Positions 41,157-50,857 of a DNA stretch of 64,000 nt are shown here, in pieces. The first letter of the stretch is position 1, and the number at the start of each line of letters is the position of its first letter. Made by a program: the position numbers and the translations under genes. The notes beneath the pieces were generated by a model. The model had not been told where the DNA came from and made no database searches. It saw only the letters and a program-made list of their open reading frames with translations. This DNA comes from an uncultured Bacilli bacterium (lineage in GTDB: Bacteria; Bacillota_I; Bacilli_A; RF39; UBA660): assembly GCA_934162265.1 (NCBI GenBank), contig CAKPHZ010000002.1, positions 6,949 to 70,948 on the forward strand, read 5' to 3'.

Positions 41157-43133
41157 ATGAAAAAGAAAAAAAGAATTATCTTCTTAAGTATAATATTAAT
41201 TGTTTTAATTTTTACATTTACCTATGTAAATTTAGAAGAAAAAAATAAAAATACTAAAGAAGTCAAAGTAGTAAGTAGTTTAATAGAAAAACAAGAAAAA
41301 AGAGAAAAATCATTTAAAATAAAAGGATATACCGTAGAAAATCCAAATATCATTTTAGATCCTTATCAAAATTCTCCATTAACAGCACTTGTTTTATTTG
41401 AAACCAAAAATGAAGTAGCACCTAAAGTAACCATAGAAGGAAAAGATGAATTAAGTACTTTCACTCATCAATTCAAAAAAACAAAACAACACTATCTACC
41501 AATCTATGGATTATATGCAAATAAAGAGAATAAAGTAAAAATTGAATATACAGAAAATGGTAAAAAAATTTCTCAAGAAATTAAAATAAAAACAAAAGAA
41601 CTACCTAAAAATATGGTATTACCAACTTCAGTAACAGCAGATAAGGAAAACTTAACCAATGATTTATATTTTTATACTCCATCTAGTGATGGATATACTG
41701 CAGCCTATGATGTAAATGGAGATGTTCGCTGGTACTTATCTAATAATGCTCTATGGAAGGTAGATAAATTAAAAAATGGAAATTTATTACTGAGTACAGA
41801 AAGATTAATCAATAACCCATATTATATGACTGGTTTATATGAAATGAACATGTTAGGAAAAATTATTACTGAATATAGCTTAAAAGGTGGCTATCACCAC
41901 GATTATTATGAAATGGAAAATGGAAACCTTTTAATCGCTAGTGATGATTTCTATAATGATGATGGAACAGTAGAAGACTATATTGTTGAATTAGATAGAA
42001 AAACAGGAAAAATTGTTAACACCTTTGATTTAAAAGACATCTTAAATATGCAAGATGGAAAAAGTGAAAACTGGACAGCGTACGATTGGTTTCATAACAA
42101 TTCTGTTTGGTATGATAAGAAAACAAATTCCATTACTTTATCTGGTCGCCATCAAGATGCAGTAGTTAATATTGATTACAAAACAAAAAAATTAAATTGG
42201 ATTATTGGAGATTCTACCAATTGGAGCAAAGAATATCAAAAATACTTTTTCAAAAAAGTAGGAGATACAGACTTTGAATGGCAATGGAGTCAACATGCCG
42301 CAATGATTACTCCAGAAGGATATGTTTTTATCTTTGACAATGGAAATAATAAGTCTAAAATCAAAGAAAATTATGTATCTGCTGAAAATAGTTACTCTAG
42401 AGGAGTAATGTATAAAATTGATACCAAAAAAATGACCATTGAACAAGTCTTTGAATACGGAAAAGAACGAGGAAGTGAATTCTATTCCCCTTATATTTCT
42501 GATGTCGATTACTTAGAAAAAAATCATTACATTATTCATTCAGGAGGAATTGTCTATGTTGATGGAAAAAACTCTAACCAACCAGCAGGATTTTCCAAAG
42601 ACACTACTCTTGTAAGTGATACAGTAGAATTACTTAATAATAAAGTAATTTTTGAAATAAAATTTCCAACAAATAATTATCGTGTTGAAAAAATGAGTCT
42701 ATATAACAAGAATGAAGAAGTGAATTTGAACTCTCCTAAAATATTAGGAAGTCTAGGAAAAACAAAAATTGATAAAACAGAATTTAAATTACAAATGCAG
42801 GCAAACAAAAAAGATAAAAATTATCATTCCCATGAAATTAGTTTTCAAAAAGAAAAAGACCGTTTAGTATTTAAAGGAACATTTAAAAAGGGAACAGATG
42901 TTAAAGTATTATTGTACAAAAACTTAAAAGTAAATACTTATAATATTAGTATTAGTAAAAAACCTTATACTGCTCTTTGTGTAGATGTATTTACGGAAGA
43001 AGAAAATGAAAAAGGACTTACCGTAACAAGATATATTAACCAAGAAGGATTAAAAGGAACTTACTCTATTTATTTAAGTATAGATGGAAAAATATATAAC
43101 ACAGAAGAATATGTTAATTTTTCACAAGAATAG
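41157..43133 (+). CDS. arylsulfate sulfotransferase-like (ASST) membrane-anchored protein
   Basis: A 658-residue protein with an N-terminal membrane anchor (about 5-25) and a large external domain like the ASST beta-propeller, PAPS-independent enzymes that pass sulfate between phenols. The catalytic-site histidine and arginine motifs of that family appear in order: GGYHHD (His 247/248), DWFHNNS (His 313), SGRHQDA (Arg 331, His 332) and WSQHAAM (His 380). An AAAGGAGAG site precedes the ATG. ASST members often act on phenolic compounds in the gut, but the substrate cannot be inferred here. Confidence 0.8.
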   Translation: MKKKKRIIFLSIILIVLIFTFTYVNLEEKNKNTKEVKVVSSLIEKQEKREKSFKIKGYTVENPNIILDPYQNSPLTALVLFETKNEVAPKVTIEGKDELSTFTHQFKKTKQHYLPIYGLYANKENKVKIEYTENGKKISQEIKIKTKELPKNMVLPTSVTADKENLTNDLYFYTPSSDGYTAAYDVNGDVRWYLSNNALWKVDKLKNGNLLLSTERLINNPYYMTGLYEMNMLGKIITEYSLKGGYHHDYYEMENGNLLIASDDFYNDDGTVEDYIVELDRKTGKIVNTFDLKDILNMQDGKSENWTAYDWFHNNSVWYDKKTNSITLSGRHQDAVVNIDYKTKKLNWIIGDSTNWSKEYQKYFFKKVGDTDFEWQWSQHAAMITPEGYVFIFDNGNNKSKIKENYVSAENSYSRGVMYKIDTKKMTIEQVFEYGKERGSEFYSPYISDVDYLEKNHYIIHSGGIVYVDGKNSNQPAGFSKDTTLVSDTVELLNNKVIFEIKFPTNNYRVEKMSLYNKNEEVNLNSPKILGSLGKTKIDKTEFKLQMQANKKDKNYHSHEISFQKEKDRLVFKGTFKKGTDVKVLLYKNLKVNTYNISISKKPYTALCVDVFTEEENEKGLTVTRYINQEGLKGTYSIYLSIDGKIYNTEEYVNFSQE

Positions 43134-43256
43134 AAAAATACTTATTCTTTTTTTTCTAGGGGAAATAGCATTTTATTTTATTAAAGATATCTTGCCTTTT
43201 TCTCTTTTTTTTGATAAAATCTAAGTAGTGTAAAATAAGAATAGGGGATAGATAAT

Positions 43257-45158
43257 ATGAATAAACGATTACCAAAAAAAGTAAATAAAATAATCATTTA
43301 TCTAATGGTATTATTAGTGATTACTTTAGGTGGACTTTCGCTAAAAGGAACTTATGCTAAATTCACAAGTAATTATACTACCCCAGATGATATAGTAGGA
43401 ATGAATTTATCATTTAATCTAAATATTAGCAATATTGAAGAATATGAAGAAATTCATGTTGCTCCTAATTCTTATGAAATATTTAATGTTAAAGTAACCA
43501 ATGATAGTAATGCCACTGCCTATTATGGAATATGGTATAAAATGGTAAATCCTACTTCTAAAACAAGTGATATTATTATTGCAAGAAATATAGAAAATGA
43601 TACAACAACCAGTGGAAGTTTATTAGAAAATAATAACATTACAGCAACCATTATCATCAAAAATAATACCAATAGCAGCGCTATTGTAAATATAGGTGTT
43701 GCAACTTCTGATAAAAGTACAAAAGATATTGAATATTTAAATGGAAAAGCGCTAATTAGTGGAACAACATCAGAGGTAGATTTCTCTTATGACTCTATCA
43801 ATAAAAGGTATATTAGCTATGAAGAAGGAAATAGCAACTTTACATTATCTAGTTTAATTTATTCTTATACAGGCTCATCCCAAACCTTTACAGCTGATCA
43901 TACCGGAGTTTATCAAGTAGAAGCTTGGGGAGCAGAATCCATAAATCAAAAAGCAGAAAACATAAAATATGGAGAATATTCTAGAGGAAATATTGTCTTA
44001 AACAATCAAGAAAAAATTTATTTATCCATAGGAGCAAAATCGGTAGCAAACACCCAAGAAACAAATGATAGCTATCTAGGAACAAGAGCAAGTTACATCA
44101 CAAAAGATGATAAAATCTCTTCCATAACCAATGAAAACTTAAATAAAATTGTACTTTTAGCCAGTAACTCTGCTCAAACATCAAGTGATAAATTTGGCTA
44201 TATTGGAAATGAATTATTACATAATAAAATAATGTATTGTTATAATTGTCAAATTAACCAAGATAGATCTAACCTAATTTTTAATACTACAAATAAATCA
44301 AATACACCAACAACAAACTACACAAAGCAAGGAAATGGAGCAATAAAAATAACTCCAATAGCGCCAACGGTAACAATAACACAATCTATAAATCCAGGAG
44401 AACAATTAGAAAATAATCAACTTATTTGTAATGACAATGGAAGTGGCTGTGAAATTTATAAAATTCAAGATACTACTAAACTAGATATTGGAGAACATCC
44501 CGTAAAAGTCATTTTAAAAGATTCTTTTGGTTACACCTATAAATACATGATTAACTTAAAAGTAGGAAATAAAATTAGTCAAGAATTTAAAGTAATTTAT
44601 GATACCAAAGAAATCTCTTTATATAGTGAAGATAATAATTTATTAAAATCCACCCCATTAGGAAATACAACAATAAAAAATATCGAAAGAATGGATAATT
44701 ATATAGGGAAACCTACTTCAGATACTGAAAAATATTTTAAAGGTTATATTTATAAATTAAAAATAACCTTAAAAGATGAAACTACTTTACTTGAGTATGA
44801 CTTTACTAAAAATACGACCAGAGATTTATCAGGAAATGGATATAATGGTATTTTACAAAATGGAGCAAATTTAAAATATGATGGAAAAAGATATGCATTA
44901 TTTTTAGATGGAGTAGATGATTATTTACAAATTCCAACCCTACCAAGTACAATAGATTTTGCTTCTGGTTACACTATAGAAATAGAAGCAAAATGGTCTG
45001 ATACAAGTCGTGCAGCAAAATTAGTTACCTTAGGAAATGATACCATAAAGAATAATATTTCAATTTATAGTACAGAAAAGAATCTAGGTGCAGAATTATT
45101 CGATAATAATAATTCTAGTAAAGTTCAATCTGAAAATTATTTAATCACAGAAGAATAA
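43257..45158 (+). CDS. secreted adhesin-like protein with Gly-rich and LamG-like parts
   Basis: A 633-residue exported protein. The N terminus has a membrane segment ending KGTYAKFTSNY, similar in style to TasA/camelysin-type signal regions, followed by a beta domain with many Asn and Thr. A middle part (YSYTGSSQTFTADHTGVYQVEAWGA) is typical of glycine-rich surface proteins in gut Bacillota. Near the end, GYNGILQNGANL and LDGVDDYLQIPTLP begin a concanavalin/LamG-like domain. That domain has only about 100 residues, shorter than usual, so the protein may be truncated. No cell-wall signal is present at its end. Confidence 0.6.
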   Translation: MNKRLPKKVNKIIIYLMVLLVITLGGLSLKGTYAKFTSNYTTPDDIVGMNLSFNLNISNIEEYEEIHVAPNSYEIFNVKVTNDSNATAYYGIWYKMVNPTSKTSDIIIARNIENDTTTSGSLLENNNITATIIIKNNTNSSAIVNIGVATSDKSTKDIEYLNGKALISGTTSEVDFSYDSINKRYISYEEGNSNFTLSSLIYSYTGSSQTFTADHTGVYQVEAWGAESINQKAENIKYGEYSRGNIVLNNQEKIYLSIGAKSVANTQETNDSYLGTRASYITKDDKISSITNENLNKIVLLASNSAQTSSDKFGYIGNELLHNKIMYCYNCQINQDRSNLIFNTTNKSNTPTTNYTKQGNGAIKITPIAPTVTITQSINPGEQLENNQLICNDNGSGCEIYKIQDTTKLDIGEHPVKVILKDSFGYTYKYMINLKVGNKISQEFKVIYDTKEISLYSEDNNLLKSTPLGNTTIKNIERMDNYIGKPTSDTEKYFKGYIYKLKITLKDETTLLEYDFTKNTTRDLSGNGYNGILQNGANLKYDGKRYALFLDGVDDYLQIPTLPSTIDFASGYTIEIEAKWSDTSRAAKLVTLGNDTIKNNISIYSTEKNLGAELFDNNNSSKVQSENYLITEE

Positions 45159-45182
45159 AGAAACAAAGAAAGAAGGAAAAAG

Positions 45183-46547
45183 ATGATAAATAAATATATA
45201 TTTAGAGAATATGATATTAGAGGAGTATATGGAAAAGATATTACAGAAGAGTTAGCCTATCTTTTAGGTAAAGCTTTTGGTACAAAGTTAAGAAGACTAA
45301 ATAAAGATACAACTCTAGTAGGATACGATAATCGATATAGTTCTCCTAGTTTAGAAAAAGAATTAGTAAAAGGAATTCGTGAAAGCGGAGTAAATGTAGT
45401 AAGATTAGGATTAGTTACAACACCAATGTATTACTATGCATGGGATTTATTACATATTCCGTGTGGAATGATGATTACAGCATCTCATAATCCTAAAGAT
45501 GAAAATGGATTTAAATTTTCATACAACGGCATTCATAATGCCTATGGAGATAGTTCAAAAGAATTATATCAAATGATAATGGATAAAGATTTTATCACAG
45601 AAGAACAACTAGGAGAAGTAAAAGATGTAGAAATAAAAGAAGACTATATCAAAATGATTACTTCTAATATTGATTTAGGAGAAAGAAAATTAAAAGTAAT
45701 TTATGACTGTGGAAACGGAACAACTTCCATAGTAGCAGATGAAATCTTCAATACCTTTAAAGATAAATTAGAATTAATCCCTCTATTTAATACAAGTGAT
45801 TCTAATTTCCCTAACCATCATCCAGATCCAGCAGTAGAAGAAAACTTAAGTATTTTAAAAGAAAAAGTAAAAACTTTACATGCTGATGTAGGAGTTGCTT
45901 TTGATGGAGATGGAGATAGAGTAGGAATTATTGATAATAAAGGAGAATTTCTTCCTATAGATAAATTTATGATTTTAGTATGGAGATATTTAGTAACACT
46001 TCCTAACATAGAAAAGAAAACTTTTTATGATATCAAATGTTCTTTAGCCTTAAAAGAAGAACTAGATAAATTAGGTGTAGAAAATGAATTTTATCGCACA
46101 GGAAACTCTTATACCAAAGAAAAAAGTTATCAAGGAAATTATCCATTCTCTGGAGAATTATCAGGACATGTTTTCTTTAGAGATAAATTTAATGGCTACG
46201 ATGATGGCATTTATGCTGGCTTGAGGTTAATTGAAATCCTATCCAAAACAGACAAAACCATAAAAGAATTATTAGAAAATATTCCTATCTATCAAAGTAC
46301 CCCAGAAATCAAAGTTCAAGTTCCTGACGAAATTAAATTTAAAGTAGTAGAACAAATCAAAGAATACTGTCAAGAAAAACACTACCATATTTTACTAGTT
46401 GATGGAGTAAAAGTCTTCTTTGAAGATGGTTCAGCCTTAGTAAGAGCATCTAACACAGGACCAAATATTACGACTAGATTTGAAGCTAAAACAGAAGAAA
46501 AATTAAAAGCAATAGAAACAGAATTCATGAACTTAATTAATAACTAA
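45183..46547 (+). CDS. phosphomannomutase/phosphoglucomutase
   Basis: A 454-residue alpha-D-phosphohexomutase that moves phosphate between C6 and C1 of hexoses. Phosphoserine loop TASHNPKDENGFK (catalytic Ser 101), metal loop DGDGDR (241-246), sugar loop GELSGHVFF, and the phosphate-binding RASNTGPNITTR near the C terminus. Both the short length and FREYDIRG start match the ManB/AlgC-type branch. Likely feeds sugar nucleotides for envelope polysaccharides. AGAAGGAAAAAG lies before the ATG. Confidence 0.9.
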   Translation: MINKYIFREYDIRGVYGKDITEELAYLLGKAFGTKLRRLNKDTTLVGYDNRYSSPSLEKELVKGIRESGVNVVRLGLVTTPMYYYAWDLLHIPCGMMITASHNPKDENGFKFSYNGIHNAYGDSSKELYQMIMDKDFITEEQLGEVKDVEIKEDYIKMITSNIDLGERKLKVIYDCGNGTTSIVADEIFNTFKDKLELIPLFNTSDSNFPNHHPDPAVEENLSILKEKVKTLHADVGVAFDGDGDRVGIIDNKGEFLPIDKFMILVWRYLVTLPNIEKKTFYDIKCSLALKEELDKLGVENEFYRTGNSYTKEKSYQGNYPFSGELSGHVFFRDKFNGYDDGIYAGLRLIEILSKTDKTIKELLENIPIYQSTPEIKVQVPDEIKFKVVEQIKEYCQEKHYHILLVDGVKVFFEDGSALVRASNTGPNITTRFEAKTEEKLKAIETEFMNLINN

Positions 46548-46557
46548 CTAAAAATGC

Positions 46558-46586
46558 TTGTTATACCAAAGAAAATATGATATAAT
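46558..46586 (+). promoter_or_regulatory. promoter of the rimP-nusA-ylxR-infB operon
   Basis: TTGTTA, 17-base spacer, TGA-TATAAT (extended -10, 46581-46586); transcription would begin near 46593. Confidence 0.7.
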
Positions 46587-46601
46587 CAATATATCTTGAA
46601 G

Positions 46602-46636
46602 AAAAAGTGGCCTTATGAAAGTCCACTTTTTATATA
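46602..46636 (+). terminator. attenuator-like hairpin in the rimP leader
   Basis: AAAAAGTGG (46602-46610) pairs with CCACTTTTT (46623-46631) and is followed by TATATATT. It is a complete terminator located inside the 57-base leader between promoter and rimP, so it could control read-through into nusA and infB. Confidence 0.6.
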
Positions 46637-46649
46637 TTAGGAGGAATGT

Positions 46650-46907
46650 ATGATAGAAGAAAAAGTCAGAAAATTAATTGAAGAACCAGTCAATAAAATG
46701 GGAATCACAATTGATAGCATTATTTATGAAAAAGAAGGAAATAATTACTTCTTAAGAATTGTGATTGATAGAATTAAACCAATAGACATTGATACATGTG
46801 TTGAAGTAACACATCTTATTAATCCATTATTAGATAATAGCGATATCATAAGTGATAGTTATATATTAGATATATCTTCAAAAGAGAAAGGTGATAACAA
46901 TGAATAA
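46650..46907 (+). CDS. rimP: ribosome maturation factor RimP, N-terminal domain only
   Basis: An 85-residue protein equal to the first domain of RimP, which helps 30S maturation: a helix (VRKLIEEPVNKMGI), the strand NYFLRIVID, the helix DTCVEVTHLINPLLD and the strand YILDISS. In ordinary RimP (about 150 residues) that strand leads through SSPG into an SH3-like second domain; here the protein ends a few residues after SS. The position before nusA is the standard one. AGGAGGAA precedes the ATG, and the end overlaps the nusA ribosome site. Confidence 0.82.
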   Translation: MIEEKVRKLIEEPVNKMGITIDSIIYEKEGNNYFLRIVIDRIKPIDIDTCVEVTHLINPLLDNSDIISDSYILDISSKEKGDNNE

Positions 46908-48060
46908 AAAACAAATGAAAGAATTTATGAAAGCTCTAAATACAATAGTAGAAGAAAAAGGAATCGATAGACAAATTGTCATCGAAGCAATGGAACAAGC
47001 CATGGCAGCCGCTTATAAAAAGAAAGGTGGACCTGCAAGATGTACGGTAAATCCAGAAACAGGAGAAATTAAACTATTCTCTGTCCGTACAGTTGTAGAA
47101 GATGAAAACTTCCGTGATGAAAAAAGCCAAATTTCTCTATCAGAAGCAAAAAAAAGAGTTCCTGATATTGAAATAGGAGAAACGATTGAAGATCCAGTTG
47201 AAATGACTGATTTCGGTAGAGTAGCGGCAGGAACAGCAAAACAAGTAGTAGTTCAAAGAATGAAAGAAGCAGAAAAAGATTTGATTGTAAAAGAATTAGG
47301 CGATAAACAAGATGAATTAGTCGTAGGAACTCTAGCAAGAGAAGATGCTAAAACATATTATGTAGATTTAGGAAAAACATTCGGTTTACTACCTAAAGAT
47401 GAAATTATCCCAGGAGAAAAATTAGAAATGGGTTCTCAAGTAAAAGCATATGTTTCTAAACTAGAAATTGGAACCAAAGGAGTCTTCATCTTATTATCAA
47501 GAACTCACTATGGATTCTTAAAAAGATTATTAGAAATAGAAATCCCAGAAATTAATGATGGAACAGTAATCTTATATTCAGTTGCTCGTGAAGCAGGATC
47601 AAGAAGTAAAATTGCTGTTTATACAGAAGAAGAAAATATTGAACCAATAGGTTGCGTAATTGGAAATGGTGGAAATCGTATCAATCGTGTTCTAAAACAA
47701 ATTGGCAACGAAAAAATAGATGTTATTCTATATGATAAAAACCCAGTCCAATTCATAAAAAATGCTTTAAGCCCAGCTAAAGATATTGAAGTATTTATTA
47801 AAGACTATAAGAAAAAAGAAGCAATAGCTATCGTTTCTAAAGATAACTTATCATTAGCTATCGGAAAAAAAGGACAAAACGTTAAACTAGCATCAAGATT
47901 AACTCATTATAAAATTGAAGTAAAAGGTTATGATGATGTCAATATCGAAGAATATCGTGAAAAATATTCTAACATAGCACCAGCAGAAGAAATATTACCA
48001 CAAGAACAAGAAAATGATGGGAAAGTAGAGGATGATCATGAAGAAAGTGCCAATGCGTAA
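46900..48060 (+). CDS. nusA: transcription factor NusA
   Basis: A 386-residue elongation/termination factor that binds RNA polymerase and nascent RNA. N-terminal domain (about 1-130, ending PVEMTDFGRVAAGTAKQVV), S1 domain (VGTLAREDAKTYYVDLG to LLSRTH), then KH1 (EIPEINDGTVILYSVAREAG) and KH2 (SLAIGKKGQNVKLASRLT). No C-terminal AR repeats, normal for Bacillota. I choose ATG 46900 with AAAGGTGA five bases upstream over the in-frame GTG at 46891. It overlaps rimP by eight bases. Confidence 0.94.
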   Translation: MNKKQMKEFMKALNTIVEEKGIDRQIVIEAMEQAMAAAYKKKGGPARCTVNPETGEIKLFSVRTVVEDENFRDEKSQISLSEAKKRVPDIEIGETIEDPVEMTDFGRVAAGTAKQVVVQRMKEAEKDLIVKELGDKQDELVVGTLAREDAKTYYVDLGKTFGLLPKDEIIPGEKLEMGSQVKAYVSKLEIGTKGVFILLSRTHYGFLKRLLEIEIPEINDGTVILYSVAREAGSRSKIAVYTEEENIEPIGCVIGNGGNRINRVLKQIGNEKIDVILYDKNPVQFIKNALSPAKDIEVFIKDYKKKEAIAIVSKDNLSLAIGKKGQNVKLASRLTHYKIEVKGYDDVNIEEYREKYSNIAPAEEILPQEQENDGKVEDDHEESANA

Positions 48061-48289
48061 ATGTATTGTTACTGGAGAAATATTAGAAAAAAACCAATTA
48101 ATTCGTGTGGTGAGAAATAAAGAAGGAGAAGTCTTTATTGATCCAACAGGAAAAATGAATGGCCGTGGAGCTTATTTAAAAAAAGATCTTGAGGTCATAA
48201 AAAAATGTCAAAAGAATAAAATATTAAATAGAAGGCTAGAAGTAGAAATACCAGATAGCATTTATGAGGGGTTAGTGAAAATGATATAG
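48038..48289 (+). CDS. ylxR: YlxR family protein (DUF448)
   Basis: An 83-residue basic protein with the YlxR landmarks MRKCIVTGE, LIRVVRN and GRGAYLKKD. The family is a small RNA- or nucleoid-associated protein encoded between nusA and infB. The start is ATG 48038 because GAGG at 48028-48031 gives a six-base spacing; an ATG at 48032 would have none. It overlaps the end of nusA. The ribosomal-protein-like ylxQ, often next, is missing. Confidence 0.9.
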   Translation: MKKVPMRKCIVTGEILEKNQLIRVVRNKEGEVFIDPTGKMNGRGAYLKKDLEVIKKCQKNKILNRRLEVEIPDSIYEGLVKMI

Positions 48290-48310
48290 ATATTTGGAGG
48301 TGATGCTCAA

Positions 48311-50440
48311 ATGATGAGTGTAAAAGAATATGCAAATGATGTAAATTTAGATGTAACAACAATTATGGAGTTATGTAAAAAATTAAAAATACAAGTCCAA
48401 TCCACTGAAGATATACTAGATGATGATGCCATTATTTTATTAGATAATGAGATTATAAACTTAAAAGAAGAACAAGCAGACGAAGTAGAAATTATTGAAG
48501 AGGAAGAAGAACTAATAGAAAGTAGCAAAGATTTTGTACCTAATCAAAATTCAAATAATAAAACACAGCAAGCCAAAAAGAAGAAAAAACAAAATAAAAA
48601 TATAACACAAAATAAAAAAAATGATTTTAAAAAACAAAGAAAAGAAATGTACAAGCATAAAGATAAATTAAAATCAAATACTTATCAATTAGATGAGAGT
48701 ATAGTTCTTTATAAAGAAGGAATGACAGTAGGAGAATTTGCTACAGCATTAAATACATCAGTAGGAGAAGTTATTAAGAAATTAATGTCACTTGGTATGA
48801 TGATGAATTTAAATCAAGTAATTGATTTTGATACTGCTGCAATTATTAGTAGTGACTTTGGTAGAGAATTAAAAAGAGAAGAAACAACAGATGAAGTAAA
48901 TTTTGAAGAATTAGAACTTCAAGATAGCGAAGAAGAATTAGTAAAACGCCCACCTGTTGTTACCATTATGGGACATGTTGATCATGGAAAAACAACTCTT
49001 CTAGATACCATCAGAAAAACAAATGTAGTATCAGGAGAAGCAGGAGGAATTACTCAAGCAATAGGAGCATATCAAATTACTTATCAAGGAAATAAATTAA
49101 CATTTATTGATACACCAGGACATGCTGCATTTACAGAAATGAGAGCTAGAGGAGCAAGTGTTACAGATATTGTTATTATTATCGTAGCAGCAGATGATGG
49201 GGTAATGCCACAAACCAAAGAAGCAATTGATCATGCTAAAGCAGCAGGAGTACCAATTATTGTTGCCGTAAACAAAATGGATAAACCAGATGCAAATCCA
49301 GAAAGAGTATTAACAGAAATGGCAGAATCAGGAATCATCCCAGAAGAATGGGGAGGCGACACAATGTTTGTCAATATCTCTGCTAAAACAGGAATGGGAA
49401 TTAGCGATTTACTAGAACGAATTTTATTAATCAGTGACCTTGAAGAGTTAAAAGCTAATCCAAATCGTTACGCAAGTGGTACAGTAATCGAATCAAAAAT
49501 GGATAAGAATCTAGGAGTTGTTAGTACCCTTCTAATTCAAAATGGAACTCTTCGTTTAGGAGATGCTATTGTTGTAGGAACTTGTGCTGGTAAGGTTAGA
49601 ACTTTAAAAAATGATCTAAATGAATCACTAGTCAGTGCAGAACCAAGTACACCAGTTACCATTACTGGATTAAGTGAAAGTCCATCAGCTGGAGATAAAT
49701 TTATGGTATTTGAAAACGAAAAGAAAGCAAAATCTATCGCCAGTGAAAGAGCTTTAAAATTAAAAAACAACAATAAGCAAACTCAAGAAACAGTTTCTTT
49801 AGATGATTTATTTAATCGAATTAATGAAGGAGCTAAAGAAATAAATGTTATCTTAAAAGCAGATGTTAAAGGTAGTGAAGAAGCAGTAAGAAACTCTCTA
49901 CTAAAACTAGATGTTGAAGGAGTACATATCAATATTATTCGTAGTGGAATTGGAACAGTATCACCAACTGATATCACCCTAGCCGCCGCAAGTAACGCAA
50001 TTATCATCGGCTTTAATATCAGACCAGATAACAAAACCATGGATTTTGCTAAAGAAAGAAACGTAGATATTCGTCTTTATAATATTATTTATAAATTAGT
50101 AGAAGAAGTAGAAGCCGCAATGAAAGGAAAACTAGATCCAATCTTCGAAGAACAAATCTTAGGAAATGCTGAAGTAAGAAAATTATTTAAATTCTCTAAA
50201 GTAGGAACAATAGCAGGCTCTATGGTCACAAATGGAATAATTAAAAGAGATGCCAAAGCAAGAGTTATTCGTGATGGCGTAATCATTTATGATGGCGCAA
50301 TCAATACCGTAGCCCGAGAAAAAGATCAAGTAAAAGAAGTAAAAAGTGGTATAGAATGTGGAATTACCATCGAAAACTTTAATGATATCAAACCAGGAGA
50401 TATTATTGAAGCTTATGAAATTGTAGAAAAAGAAAGATAA
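48311..50440 (+). CDS. infB: translation initiation factor IF-2
   Basis: A 709-residue GTPase that brings initiator tRNA to the 30S subunit. A short N-terminal IF2N domain, a Lys/Asn/Gln-rich linker (about 75-125), a second IF2N-like domain, then the G domain with G1 GHVDHGKT (221-228), [14 protein letters not shown] and SAKTGMG, followed by domains II to IV ([26 protein letters not shown]). GGAGGTGAT stands six bases before the ATG. ylxP-rbfA-truB do not follow, so the usual operon ends here. Confidence 0.95.
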   Translation: MMSVKEYANDVNLDVTTIMELCKKLKIQVQSTEDILDDDAIILLDNEIINLKEEQADEVEIIEEEEELIESSKDFVPNQNSNNKTQQAKKKKKQNKNITQNKKNDFKKQRKEMYKHKDKLKSNTYQLDESIVLYKEGMTVGEFATALNTSVGEVIKKLMSLGMMMNLNQVIDFDTAAIISSDFGRELKREETTDEVNFEELELQDSEEELVKRPPVVTIMGHVDHGKTTLLDTIRKTNVVSGEAGGITQAIGAYQITYQGNKLTFIDTPGHAAFTEMRARGASVTDIVIIIVAADDGVMPQTKEAIDHAKAAGVPIIVAVNKMDKPDANPERVLTEMAESGIIPEEWGGDTMFVNISAKTGMGISDLLERILLISDLEELKANPNRYASGTVIESKMDKNLGVVSTLLIQNGTLRLGDAIVVGTCAGKVRTLKNDLNESLVSAEPSTPVTITGLSESPSAGDKFMVFENEKKAKSIASERALKLKNNNKQTQETVSLDDLFNRINEGAKEINVILKADVKGSEEAVRNSLLKLDVEGVHINIIRSGIGTVSPTDITLAAASNAIIIGFNIRPDNKTMDFAKERNVDIRLYNIIYKLVEEVEAAMKGKLDPIFEEQILGNAEVRKLFKFSKVGTIAGSMVTNGIIKRDAKARVIRDGVIIYDGAINTVAREKDQVKEVKSGIECGITIENFNDIKPGDIIEAYEIVEKER

Positions 50441-50567
50441 ACGAAAAATACTTATTTATTCTTTTCTAAAGATTTTTAAAGAAAAAAATTTACATCTAAG
50501 GTTTATGTTCCTTGGAATCCACGTTGATATTGTATTAGAGGATTTTTTTAAAATACTTTTATATATA

Positions 50568-50596
50568 TTGACAAACATTTCTAAAAGCACTATAAT
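50568..50596 (+). promoter_or_regulatory. consensus promoter of the gltX T-box leader
   Basis: TTGACA, 17-base spacer, TATAAT: a perfect match. The bases from 50441 to 50567 hold only A/T-rich sequence with a single AAAAATACTTA copy near 50445 and no clear terminator. Confidence 0.85.
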
Positions 50597-50602
50597 TAAA
50601 CC

Positions 50603-50835
50603 ATATTTTTGAAAGCTGTGAAGAAGAAGAGTAAAATATATTCAAATCATAGAGAGTTAATGGTTGGTGTAAATTAACATTTGAAATATTTGAATGAAGC
50701 TTTGAAGCAGAATAATGTATACAAGTTATTCCGTTAATCGCGTTAAGATATGGAGATGTATGGTTAATTTAATTAACTATATAATTAAGGTGGTACCACG
50801 ATAGATTCGTCCTTATTGGATGAGTCTATTTTTTA
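50603..50835 (+). ncRNA. T-box riboswitch leader of gltX
   Basis: T-box AAGGTGGTACCACG at 50787-50800 (ACCACG in place of the commoner ACCGCG). Stem I has AGAGAG and an apical TGGTTGGTG arm; GAA triplets at 50692-50694 and 50696-50698 lie where the specifier is expected and both encode glutamate. The terminator is a 12-bp stem, ATAGATTCGTCC (50801-50812) with GGATGAGTCTAT (50818-50829), plus a T run. Uncharged tRNA-Glu should prevent this hairpin. Confidence 0.87.
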
Positions 50836-50857
50836 TTTAAAGAAAGGAATGATAGAA

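Noticed and set aside
50816..50857. Upstream TTG start for gltX
   Set aside because: It lies inside the T-box terminator hairpin and ahead of the ribosome site.
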